Shown piece by piece: positions 9,083-16,747 of a stretch of 64,000 nt of DNA; the first letter of the stretch is position 1, and every line of letters starts with the position of its first letter. The DNA is taken from positions 186,001 through 250,000 of the forward strand of contig NZ_SMUV01000072.1 of the NCBI RefSeq assembly GCF_004358185.1, written 5' to 3'. Source of the stretch: Antarcticimicrobium luteum (GTDB taxonomy: Bacteria; Pseudomonadota; Alphaproteobacteria; Rhodobacterales; Rhodobacteraceae). The notes under the pieces were generated by a model. That model did not search any database. It saw only the letters and a list, made by a program, of their open reading frames with translations, and was not told the origin of the DNA. The position numbers and the translations under genes were made by a program.

Positions 9083-10494
9083 GACGCACCTCCTGTTGTT
9101 GCGGTTTCCAGCGCGCCGGCCGGTGTTGCCGCCGCTGCGGTCAGGTTTCCGGCCGCGAGCCAGGGCTCGAGCCATTGGGTGTGAAATCTGCCCGCCTGAA
9201 CATCCTTGTCGGCGGCCAGCGCCACATGCAGCGGCACGGTGGTCTTCAACCCCTCAAGGTTGAGGCCCTTGAGCGCCTCGGCCAGCCTGGCGATCGCCTG
9301 TTCCCGCGTCGGGGCATGAACGATCAGCTTGCCCAGAAGCGAGTCGTAGAACGGCGGAATCTGATAGCCCTCGTAAAGGAAATGGTCGAAGCGGATGCCC
9401 TCGCCCTCGGGGATGGTCATCGCGCCGACCTTTCCGGGCCAGGGCATGAACTGCATATGCGGGTCTTCGGCGTTGATCCGCACCTCGATGGCATGGCCGT
9501 TGCGGGTGATCTCGGCCTGCGTCATGCTCAGTTTTTCGCCGCCGCAGACCCGGATCATCTCCTGCACCAGATCGATACCGGTGATCATCTCCGACACCGG
9601 GTGTTCCACCTGGATGCGGGTGTTCATCTCGATGAAATAGAACTCGTTGCGGGCCTCGTCATAAAGGTATTCCAGCGTGCCGGCGCCGCGATAGTTCACC
9701 GATTTCGCCAGCGCCACGGCCGAGGCGCAGAGCGCGTCGCGCGTCGCCTCGTCGAGACAGGCGGCGCCTGCCTCTTCCCAGACCTTCTGGCGGCGACGCT
9801 GCAGCGAGCATTCTCGCTCGAAGACATGCACAGCCGTCTCGCCGTCGCCGAGGATCTGCACCTCGATATGGCGGGGGCTTTGCACCGCGCGCTCCAGATA
9901 GAGGCCGCCGTCGCCGAAAGCCGCCTGCGCCTCCTGCTGCGCCTGCGGCGCAAGGGTGCGCAGCTCCGCCTCATCCGCGGCGATGCGGATACCGCGCCCG
10001 CCGCCGCCTGCGGCGGCCTTGATCATCACCGGGTAGCCGACCTGTTCGGCCACCTCGGCGGCCTCGTCCACGGTACCGATCCGCCCCTTGGAGCCGGGCA
10101 CCACCGGCACGCCGGCCGCCTCTGCGGCCTGCCGCGCGGCGACCTTGTCGCCCATCCGCTCGATGGTGTCCGCAGTCGGGCCGACATAGGCGATGCCGGC
10201 GGCCTCCAGCGCGCGGGCGAACTCCGGACTTTCCGACAGAAAGCCGTACCCCGGATGCACCGCGTCGGCCCTGCTGTCACGCGCCGCCGCAACCACCTTT
10301 TCGATGTCGAGATAGGAGTCTCTGGCCGGCGCCGGCCCGATGCTGACCGCCTCATCGGCGAGCCTGACCGCCAACATCTCGGTGTCGCCCTCGGAATAGG
10401 CCTGGATGGTGTGAATCCCCAGCGCCTTGGCGGCCCGGATGATCCGCACCGCGATCTCTCCGCGGTTGGCGATGAACAGTCGTCCGATGCCCAT
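9079..10494 (-). CDS. Biotin carboxylase (AccC-like) of a dedicated biotin-dependent enzyme
   Basis: A 471-residue ATP-grasp protein with the full biotin carboxylase signature set: LFIANRGEIAVRIIRAAK at the N-terminus, GYGFLSESPEFA, the glycine-rich ATP loop KAAAGGGGRGIRIA, RECSLQRRRQKVWEEA and FIEMNTRIQVEHPVSE. It would carboxylate biotin on a carrier protein using ATP and bicarbonate. It is about 20 residues longer than housekeeping AccC. The position between a biotin carrier gene and AHS1/AHS2 genes, not beside accB/accA, argues for a special-purpose enzyme, although in vitro it could also serve acetyl-CoA carboxylase. Confidence 0.93.
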   Translation of the reverse strand: MGIGRLFIANRGEIAVRIIRAAKALGIHTIQAYSEGDTEMLAVRLADEAVSIGPAPARDSYLDIEKVVAAARDSRADAVHPGYGFLSESPEFARALEAAGIAYVGPTADTIERMGDKVAARQAAEAAGVPVVPGSKGRIGTVDEAAEVAEQVGYPVMIKAAAGGGGRGIRIAADEAELRTLAPQAQQEAQAAFGDGGLYLERAVQSPRHIEVQILGDGETAVHVFERECSLQRRRQKVWEEAGAACLDEATRDALCASAVALAKSVNYRGAGTLEYLYDEARNEFYFIEMNTRIQVEHPVSEMITGIDLVQEMIRVCGGEKLSMTQAEITRNGHAIEVRINAEDPHMQFMPWPGKVGAMTIPEGEGIRFDHFLYEGYQIPPFYDSLLGKLIVHAPTREQAIARLAEALKGLNLEGLKTTVPLHVALAADKDVQAGRFHTQWLEPWLAAGNLTAAAATPAGALETATTGGAS

Positions 10495-10496
10495 CG

Positions 10497-10736
10497 TCAG
10501 TCGCCCAGTTCCGCCAGCACCGCGCCGGCCGTCACCGGTGCCTCGTTCCCGGCGACATAGCCGGCAAAGGTGCCCGCCGCCTCTGCCTTGACCTCGATAA
10601 AGGTCTTCATCACCTCGATCAGCCCGATCACGTCGCCGACCGCGACCGCGTCGCCCTCGGCCTTGTAGGGGGCCGCATCCGGCGACGGCTTGTGATAGAA
10701 GGTTCCGGGCAGCGGGGATTGGATCTGTGCCATCAT
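10497..10736 (-). CDS. Biotin carboxyl carrier (biotinyl domain) protein
   Basis: A 79-residue protein consisting of little more than a biotinyl domain. LIEVMKTF (centre of the domain) contains the Met-Lys biotin attachment motif, and IQSPLPGTFY at the start is the AccB-type beginning of the domain. There is no AccB-like N-terminal extension. Two adjacent ATG codons (10736 and 10733) follow an AGGAG site; either may be used. It sits 2 bases from the biotin carboxylase gene. It should carry the carboxybiotin made by the neighbour to the AHS1/AHS2 pair, an inference from the operon. Confidence 0.9.
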   Translation of the reverse strand: MMAQIQSPLPGTFYHKPSPDAAPYKAEGDAVAVGDVIGLIEVMKTFIEVKAEAAGTFAGYVAGNEAPVTAGAVLAELGD

Positions 10737-10759
10737 TTCTCTCCTGTGGGGCCTCTCGT

Positions 10760-11542
10760 TCAGGCCAGGTTTTCCAGTACGGTCGCGGCGGGTGCGATGG
10801 TGATGCCGTTCTCGATCAGCGTGGCGCGGATCGCCTTGCCGTTCTCCAGCGCGCCGGGGGTGTCGGAATGGAAGCAGATCGATTCGAACTCGATCTCGAT
10901 ATCCTTGCCGGTCACGGTCCGAACAACGCCCTGCTGGCAGGCGCGCAGGCATTTTTCCGCGATTGCCTGCGGATCGGGCCGCGCCACCTTGCGGGCGAAC
11001 ACGATCGAACCGCTTTCGTCATAGTCGCGGTCGGCGAAAAACTCGCGCACCGCCGGCTGGCCCATCCGTTTGGCCGCCTCATAGGTCTTGGACATGCCCA
11101 TGCAGAATATGATCGCCTCGCCGCAGGTCTTGCGCAGCATGTCGATCATCAGCCGCGACAGCTCCTCGTTGACGGCGGCCTCCATGTAGAGCGCGCCATG
11201 CGGCTTCACATGCTGCAGCGGGATGCCGTGGCGGCGGCCGAACTCGCGGATCGCGCCGATCTGATAAACGATGTCATTGACCAGCTCTTCGGAATTGGTG
11301 CGGATATACCGCCGGCCGAACCCCTGCAGATCGTTGTACCCCGGATGTGCCCCCAGCCCGACGCCGTGCTGCTGGGCCAGCTTGACCACCCGGTCCATCG
11401 AGTTGGGATCGCCCGCATGAAATCCTGCCGCGATGTTGGCTGAGCTGATCAGCGCCATCAGCTCCTCGTCTGCCGCCTCCCCCAGGGTCCAATGGCCAAA
11501 GCCTTCGCCCATGTCACAATTCAGATCGATAATGCCACGCAT
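10760..11542 (-). CDS. pxpA: LamB/YcsF family protein, 5-oxoprolinase subunit A type
   Basis: A 260-residue protein with the family opening IDLNCDMGEGFG, then SSANIAAGFHAGDP and GVGLGAHPGYND, which carry the conserved acids and His of the LamB/YcsF (PxpA) fold. PxpA together with PxpB and PxpC performs ATP-dependent cleavage of 5-oxoproline. It is the first gene of the minus-strand array, facing the LysR regulator across a 220-base intergenic region, so the array's main promoter should lie there. Confidence 0.92.
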   Translation of the reverse strand: MRGIIDLNCDMGEGFGHWTLGEAADEELMALISSANIAAGFHAGDPNSMDRVVKLAQQHGVGLGAHPGYNDLQGFGRRYIRTNSEELVNDIVYQIGAIREFGRRHGIPLQHVKPHGALYMEAAVNEELSRLMIDMLRKTCGEAIIFCMGMSKTYEAAKRMGQPAVREFFADRDYDESGSIVFARKVARPDPQAIAEKCLRACQQGVVRTVTGKDIEIEFESICFHSDTPGALENGKAIRATLIENGITIAPAATVLENLA

Positions 11543-11630
11543 GTTCCGCCTCAGTTGCTGTTGCGGCCATCTTCCCTTTCAAACCCGCATCATGTAAATT
11601 TCTAAAAACTGCGCGTGCATTTTCTGATTT

Positions 11631-11756
11631 TCCGATACGCCAATACCGGAGTGCGTGAACCACATCGCTGAAAACAAAGGATAATCGGAATTCATCGGGG
11701 CGAAAGGATCCATGGTATCGAAAATCCTGATACTCCGATTATGAAAATTCGGATAA
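11631..11756. promoter_or_regulatory. Divergent control region with repeated TCCGAT-type half-sites
   Basis: This AT-rich region separates the PxpA array from the divergent LysR gene. It contains a perfect 9-base inverted repeat, ATAATCGGA (11681-11689) against TCCGATTAT (11734-11742). Flanking half-sites are TCCGATA at 11631 and TTCGGATAA at 11748. Clusters of such half-sites between a LysR gene and its divergent target are the usual binding region of the regulator. No other explanation for this region is apparent. An open frame of 73 codons across it looks accidental. Confidence 0.5.
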
Positions 11757-11762
11757 AGCTCG

Positions 11763-12683
11763 ATGATCAACCTTCGCCACCTGAAATACTTCGTCGCCAC
11801 CGCGGAAACGGGTCAGGTCAGCCGCGCCGCCACCGTGCTGTCGATCTCGCAATCCTCGGTCACCGGCGCGATCCGCGATCTCGAGGCCGAACTGGGGGCC
11901 GAACTGTTCCAGCGCTCCGCCCATGGGATGGAGATGACTGAGGCGGGGCGCGAATTCCTCGGCTCGGCCCGCGAAATCCTGCAAAAGCTGGAAGAGGCGA
12001 CCAAACTCACCCGCCAGCATTCCGCCGTCACCGGGGTGATCTCGCTCGCCGCGACCTACACGGTGATCGGCTATTTCCTGCCCTATCACCTGGACCGGCT
12101 GGCGAATCTCTATCCCGGGCTGGAGATCCGCCTGTCGGAACTCAACCGCGAGAGCATCGAAGAGGGGCTGTTGTCCAACCGGTTCGAAATCGCTGTGGTG
12201 CTGACCTCGAACATCACCAACCCCGAGCTTGAGAGCGAAACCCTGCTGCGCTCCACCCGCCGGCTGTGGGTACCCAACAACCATCCGTTTCAGCGCCGCG
12301 GCAAGGCCAGCTTCGAAGACATCGCGGAAGAGGATTACATCATGCTCACGGTGGACGAGGCAGCCCATACCACCATGAAATACTGGAGCATGACCAGCCT
12401 TCAGCCCCGGGTCCGGCTGCGCACCTCATCGGTCGAGGCGGTGCGCTCCATGGTCGCCAACGGCCAGGGGGTGACCATGCTCTCCGACATGGTCTATCGG
12501 CCCTGGTCGCTCGAGGGCAAACGCATCGGCACGGTGACGACCGACCGCGAGATTCCCTCGATGGATGTCGGCCTCGCCTGGCGGCGGGGGGCCGAATTCT
12601 CGCGCCCGGTCTCGGCCCTGCTGGACTATTTCAGGCAATGCTACGCGCTGCCGCAAACGCCGTTCTCGCTGGGGCGCGGCTAA
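11763..12683 (+). CDS. LysR family transcriptional regulator
   Basis: A 306-residue protein with the canonical N-terminal helix-turn-helix MINLRHLKYFVATAETGQVSRAA, continuing SQSSVTGAIRDLEAELGAELFQR, followed by the co-inducer binding domain (about residues 90-290). It is divergent from the PxpA/biotin/ABC array and very probably controls it, with the inducer being the array's substrate. The start lacks a good ribosome binding site (only AAAG is near), suggesting weak translation, as is common for autoregulated LysR genes. Confidence 0.93.
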   Translation: MINLRHLKYFVATAETGQVSRAATVLSISQSSVTGAIRDLEAELGAELFQRSAHGMEMTEAGREFLGSAREILQKLEEATKLTRQHSAVTGVISLAATYTVIGYFLPYHLDRLANLYPGLEIRLSELNRESIEEGLLSNRFEIAVVLTSNITNPELESETLLRSTRRLWVPNNHPFQRRGKASFEDIAEEDYIMLTVDEAAHTTMKYWSMTSLQPRVRLRTSSVEAVRSMVANGQGVTMLSDMVYRPWSLEGKRIGTVTTDREIPSMDVGLAWRRGAEFSRPVSALLDYFRQCYALPQTPFSLGRG

Positions 12684-12697
12684 CACCGGCTGATCGC

Positions 12698-13876
12698 TCA
12701 CACCCCCTCGCCCACCAGCGGCTCCGGCCCGATCCGGGCCCAAAGTGTCCAGGCGCAGCCCAGCACGGTCAGCGCCAGCCCCAGGCTGAGGGCGGTGGCG
12801 GCGCGCGGGCCGGCCTGTTCGATCACCCAGGCATAGACCAGCGGCGCGGCGGCGGCGGAAAAGAACGACGGCGCGATCAGCCGCCCTGAAATCACCGCGT
12901 AGCGCGCCACCGGGAACAACACCAGCGGCTGGGTGCCCCGCACCACGGTCAGCAGCCCGTTGCCCGCCCCATAACCCAGCACGAAGACCACCGCGACCGC
13001 CCCGGCGCCCCCCACGCCCAGCCCGGCCAGCATCCCCGCCGACAGCACCACCGCCGCCAGCACGCCCAGCGCCAGCGGGTCCATCCGATGACCGAACAGC
13101 ACCTCGACCAGCCGGGCGCTGGATTGCGCGATCCCCGGCAGCGTCGACAGCGCCACCGCCCCGGCGACGCTCAGACCCAGGCCCGAGAGCATCCCGATCA
13201 GATGCGCCGAAAGCCCGGAGCTGAGGAAGGAGACCGCGGCGATCATCGCCGCGAAGAGCACTGCCGCAGAGAGGCGCACCGGCGCCGCCGCCGGCTGCAT
13301 CGGGCCGGAGGCGGTCGGCACGGCGCGCCCCGGCGGAATCGCCCAGTAAAGCGGCACCATCACGAGCGCGATCCCGGCATAGGCGGTCAGCGCGCCGCGC
13401 CAGCCCATCCATTCGATCAGCACATGCCCCAGCGGCCAGAACACGGTCGAGGCCAGTCCGCCCAGCAGCGTCACCTGCGACACCGCCCGCCGCGCGCCGG
13501 CGCCGCCGGCGCGCACCAGCGCGGCAAAGGCGGCCTCGTAAAGGCACATCCGCATGCCCAGCCCCAGCACCAGCCAGGCCAGCGCGTAGAGCACCGCGCC
13601 CTGTGTCTGCGCCAGCATCCCGAACCCCAGCGCCAGCAGCACCGAGCCTGCCGCCAGCACCCCGCGCCCGCCCCAGGCATCGACCATCCGCCCCACCGGG
13701 CCGGAACTCAGCCCCATCACCACCAGCGCGCCGGACAACCCGCCATAGGTCCACGCCATCGACCAGCCCAGATCCGCGGCAATGGCCGGACCGAACACCC
13801 CCATCGCGTAAAACGAGATCCCCCAGTTAACCATCTGGGTCAGCCCCACGGCGGCAACGGTACGGACCCCCAGCAT
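12698..13876 (-). CDS. MFS transporter
   Basis: A 392-residue membrane protein with about 12 hydrophobic segments. The N-terminal half has GISFYAMGVFGPAIAADLGW and PVGRMVDAWGGR, the latter standing for the loop 2-3 MFS motif. The closest-looking families are the oxalate/formate antiporter-like and YbfB-type MFS proteins with a G-I-S-F-Y opening. It starts 3 bases after the acetyltransferase gene and is probably cotranscribed. A resistance or efflux role linked to the acetyltransferase is possible, but the substrate is unknown. Confidence 0.85.
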   Translation of the reverse strand: MLGVRTVAAVGLTQMVNWGISFYAMGVFGPAIAADLGWSMAWTYGGLSGALVVMGLSSGPVGRMVDAWGGRGVLAAGSVLLALGFGMLAQTQGAVLYALAWLVLGLGMRMCLYEAAFAALVRAGGAGARRAVSQVTLLGGLASTVFWPLGHVLIEWMGWRGALTAYAGIALVMVPLYWAIPPGRAVPTASGPMQPAAAPVRLSAAVLFAAMIAAVSFLSSGLSAHLIGMLSGLGLSVAGAVALSTLPGIAQSSARLVEVLFGHRMDPLALGVLAAVVLSAGMLAGLGVGGAGAVAVVFVLGYGAGNGLLTVVRGTQPLVLFPVARYAVISGRLIAPSFFSAAAAPLVYAWVIEQAGPRAATALSLGLALTVLGCAWTLWARIGPEPLVGEGV

Positions 13877-13879
13877 CGC

Positions 13880-14425
13880 TCAGCCCTCGAACGGCGCGCC
13901 GTCCCCCGGCCCCAGCGGAAGCTGCATCAGCACGGTGTCCAGCCAGCGGCCATGTTTCCAGCCCACCGCGCGCAGCACCCCCACATCGGCAAAGCCCAGC
14001 GCCCGGTGCAGCCCGATCGAGCCGTGATTGTCCGAATCCCCGATCACCGCCACCATCTGGCGGAACCCGGCCGCCTCGCACCGCGCGATCAGCTCGGCCA
14101 ACAGGGCGCGCCCGACCCCTTTGCCCTGGCAGTCCTTGCGCACATAGACCGAGTTTTCCACTGCGCCGCGATAAGCCGGACGCGGACGATAGGCCCCGGC
14201 ATAGGCATAGCCCGCGACCGCCCCGCCGACGAGCGCCACCAGATAGGGATAGCCAGCCCCGCGCAACGCCTGCCAGCGCTCCGCCATCTCCTCCGGGCCT
14301 GGCGGGGTCAGCTCGAAACTGGCCGTGCCGTTGCACACGGCCTCTGAATAAATCGCATGGACGCCCGCAATGTCTTCGGCGGCGCAGGCACGCAGGGTCA
14401 GATCGGTCTCGTTTGGGCGGGTCAT
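13880..14425 (-). CDS. GNAT family N-acetyltransferase, phosphinothricin/methionine sulfone type
   Basis: A 181-residue acetyltransferase. The acetyl-CoA loop reads KDCQGKGVGRALL (about residues 99-111). The segments HAIYSEAVCNGTASFEL and HRALGFADVGVLRAVGWKHGRWLDTVLM are the marks of the Pat/MddA/YncA group, which acetylates phosphinothricin, methionine sulfoximine or methionine sulfone. It precedes an MFS gene in the same direction. Detoxification of amino acid analogues is the family role; the true substrate is not shown here. Confidence 0.88.
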   Translation of the reverse strand: MTRPNETDLTLRACAAEDIAGVHAIYSEAVCNGTASFELTPPGPEEMAERWQALRGAGYPYLVALVGGAVAGYAYAGAYRPRPAYRGAVENSVYVRKDCQGKGVGRALLAELIARCEAAGFRQMVAVIGDSDNHGSIGLHRALGFADVGVLRAVGWKHGRWLDTVLMQLPLGPGDGAPFEG

Positions 14426-14754
14426 TGGGATCTCCGGAACGGCGGCGGGGGACGGTCACACGCCGCCGCGGCAGCAAAAAATGCGCAGAACGCGCCGCCG
14501 ATTGCAAGACGGCCGATGATCGCCCGGGGGACGCGCCCCAAGTCCCGGCCGCCTCCACGATCCATGGCAAAATTTCCGATCGTGGCCTCGCGGTCCCAAT
14601 CCGGCGCATGGCGGACCGCCATCGCCCCCGGAACCCGGCGAAACCGCGCCAAGGCCGCTGGATCACCACCCGCCGCGCTGCCATAGACAGCGGACCCCCC
14701 GGGGCCGGGCCTGCACGTGTGCCCGCGCCCCCGACCTCCTGGACCGGATCACCG
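14426..14754. other. Intergenic region between acetyltransferase and purU
   Basis: This 329-base divergent region must contain promoters for both neighbours, but no clear sigma-70 hexamers stand out. The only strong structure is an inverted repeat, CCACGATC at 14555-14562 and GATCGTGG at 14578-14585, with a 15-base AT-rich centre. It could be an operator or a hairpin. No conserved small gene or riboswitch was recognised. Confidence 0.4.
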
Positions 14755-15639
14755 ATGAGCACATACGCCCTTACCGTCTCCTGCCCCACCCAGCGCGGCA
14801 TCGTCGCCGCGGTCGCCGGCTATCTGGCCGAGGCCGGCTGCAACATCCTCGACAGCCACCAGTTCGACGATCTTCAGACCGGCCGCTTCTTCATGCGCGT
14901 CAGCTTCGACAGCGAGGAGGGCCGGCCCCTCGATCAGCTGACCGCTGACTTTGCCCCGGTGGCAAAGCGGATGCAGATGGACTTTGACATCCACAACAGC
15001 TCCGAGCCGATGAAGGTGCTGCTGATGGTGTCCCGCTTTGGCCATTGCCTGAACGACCTGCTCTATCGCTGGCGCATCGGCGCGCTGCCCGTGGACATCG
15101 TCGGCGTCGTCTCCAATCACCTCGACTATCAGAAACTGGTGGTGAACCATGACATTCCCTTCCACCACATCAAGGTCACCAAAGAGACCAAGCCCGAGGC
15201 CGAGGCGCGGCTGCTGGCCGTGGTCGAGGACAGCGGCGCCGAACTGATCGTCCTGGCCCGCTACATGCAGGTTCTCTCCGACGCGCTGTGCCGCAGGATG
15301 TCCGGGCGGATCATCAACATCCACCATTCCTTCCTGCCCAGCTTCAAGGGCGCCAACCCCTACAGGCAGGCGTTCGAACGGGGGGTTAAACTGATCGGCG
15401 CGACAGCCCATTACGTCACCGCCGATCTCGACGAGGGGCCGATCATCGAGCAGGACACCGTGCGCGTCACCCACGCCCAGTCGCCGGCCGACTACGTGAC
15501 GCTGGGCCGCGACGTCGAGGCGCAGGTGCTGGCCCGCGCGATCCACGCCCATATCCACCACCGCACCTTCATCAACGGCAACAAGACGGTGGTCTTCCCC
15601 GCCTCGCCCGGCTCCTACGCCAGCGAAAAGATGGGCTAG
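14755..15639 (+). CDS. purU: Formyltetrahydrofolate deformylase
   Basis: A 294-residue enzyme that hydrolyses 10-formyl-THF to THF and formate, balancing one-carbon pools. Residues 1-85 form an ACT domain (SCPTQRGIVAAVAGYLAEAG). The catalytic formyltransferase-like domain follows, with MVSRFGHCLNDLLYRW, GVVSNHLDY, LARYMQVLS and the IINIHHSFLPSFKGANPY motif holding the catalytic Asn-His pair; the partner Asp is in TADLDEGPI. Length is normal for the family. It stands alone, followed by the tRNA gene on the other strand. Confidence 0.95.
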   Translation: MSTYALTVSCPTQRGIVAAVAGYLAEAGCNILDSHQFDDLQTGRFFMRVSFDSEEGRPLDQLTADFAPVAKRMQMDFDIHNSSEPMKVLLMVSRFGHCLNDLLYRWRIGALPVDIVGVVSNHLDYQKLVVNHDIPFHHIKVTKETKPEAEARLLAVVEDSGAELIVLARYMQVLSDALCRRMSGRIINIHHSFLPSFKGANPYRQAFERGVKLIGATAHYVTADLDEGPIIEQDTVRVTHAQSPADYVTLGRDVEAQVLARAIHAHIHHRTFINGNKTVVFPASPGSYASEKMG

Positions 15640-15832
15640 GAGCCGGGCGAGGCGGCCCCGACGCGGCAACGCCGGGCCACTGGCCCGGCGTCGGCATGAA
15701 CCGGCGGAACACGGCCCGCCGCCGACCCGCATGACGGCGCCGGACGCCCCGGCAGCCGCACCGCCGCAGCCCCCGCGCGACAAGGCGCGGGACAGATCAA
15801 CAGTTTTGAAAGGGAGGCACTCAGGCCCTCGA

Positions 15833-15919
15833 TGGTGCGGTCGAGAAGACTCGAACTTCCACGGGTGTTACCCCACAGCGACCTCAACGCTGCGCGTCTA
15901 CCAATTCCGCCACGACCGC
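15833..15919 (-). tRNA. tRNA-Leu, anticodon GAG
   Basis: Read on the minus strand, the 87-base gene folds as a class II tRNA. The acceptor stem GCGGTCG pairs with CGACCGC, a long variable arm is present, and the T-arm contains GTTCGAGTC. The anticodon loop is TTGAGGT between CAGCG and CGCTG, giving anticodon GAG (codons CTC/CTT). The CCA end is encoded (ACCA at 15833-15836 on the complement). Confidence 0.96.
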
Positions 15920-16056
15920 ACTATCGGGCTGGTGTCCGCGCGATATAGACGAGCACTTGGGCGATGTGAAGGGGCAAATCGCACCGATCCGGCATTGCGG
16001 GGATTTTCCCGCTCCCCACCCCGTGCTAGCCAGAAGGCGACAGTTCCGGAGCGCCC

Positions 16057-16725
16057 ATGACCACCCCTTCTCCCCCTTCTGCCGCGCGCAGCATCCAGAT
16101 CGACATCGTCTCCGACGTGGTCTGTCCCTGGTGCATTATCGGCTTTCTGCAATTGCGCCGCGCCCTGTCCAGGACCGGCCTGGCGGCGCGGCTGCGCTGG
16201 CATCCGTTCGAGCTCAACCCCGACATGCCGCCCGGGGGCGAGAACCTGCGCGCCCACATGATGCGCAAATACGGCGTCACCGCCGCCGACAGCCAGCGCG
16301 CGCGCGACAAGCTTGTCGCGCTGGGCAACGGGCTGGGGTTTTCCTTTGCCTTCACCGACGACAGCCGCATCGTCAACACCTTCGCCGCCCATCAGCTGCT
16401 CGACTGGGCCGAGGGGCAGGGCCGCCAGCACGATCTGAAACTGGCGCTGTTCCATGCCTATTTCGCCCGCGGCGAGGATGTCTCGGACCCCGCGGTGCTG
16501 GAACAGGCGGCGGTCACCGCCGGGCTCGACGGCGCCGCCGCGCGCGCCGCGCTGGCGCACGGCAGCCACGCCCCCGGTGTGCGCAGCAAACAGCAGCACT
16601 GGGCCGAGCGCGGCGTGCACGGGGTGCCCGCGATGATCTTCGACCAGACCTATCTGGTCACTGGCGCCCAGGGCGTCGACGGCTATGAGGCGCTGCTGAA
16701 CCGGGTGGCGAAGAGACCGGGCTGA
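16057..16725 (+). CDS. DsbA family oxidoreductase, FrnE-like
   Basis: A 222-residue cytoplasmic protein with a thioredoxin-fold CPWC active site (Cys23 and Cys26) immediately after an IQIDIVSDVV strand. The helical insertion is followed by GVHGVPAMIFDQTYLVTGAQG, which carries the cis-Pro loop and matches the FrnE/2-hydroxychromene-2-carboxylate isomerase-like subgroup. There is no signal peptide, so a periplasmic Dsb role is unlikely; disulfide exchange or oxidative-stress protection in the cytoplasm fits the family. Confidence 0.9.
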   Translation: MTTPSPPSAARSIQIDIVSDVVCPWCIIGFLQLRRALSRTGLAARLRWHPFELNPDMPPGGENLRAHMMRKYGVTAADSQRARDKLVALGNGLGFSFAFTDDSRIVNTFAAHQLLDWAEGQGRQHDLKLALFHAYFARGEDVSDPAVLEQAAVTAGLDGAAARAALAHGSHAPGVRSKQQHWAERGVHGVPAMIFDQTYLVTGAQGVDGYEALLNRVAKRPG

Positions 16726-16747
16726 CCCCGCGCCCGCACTGCGGGCG

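Noticed and set aside
9079-10736. The housekeeping accBC genes of acetyl-CoA carboxylase
   Set aside because: The carrier is only a biotinyl domain and the gene order is tied to AHS1, AHS2 and LamB/YcsF genes, unlike the accB-accC pair.
11579-11800. 73-codon open frame in the LysR/PxpA intergenic region
   Set aside because: It overlaps the LysR start on the opposite strand, has no ribosome binding site and spans operator-like sequence, so it is probably accidental.
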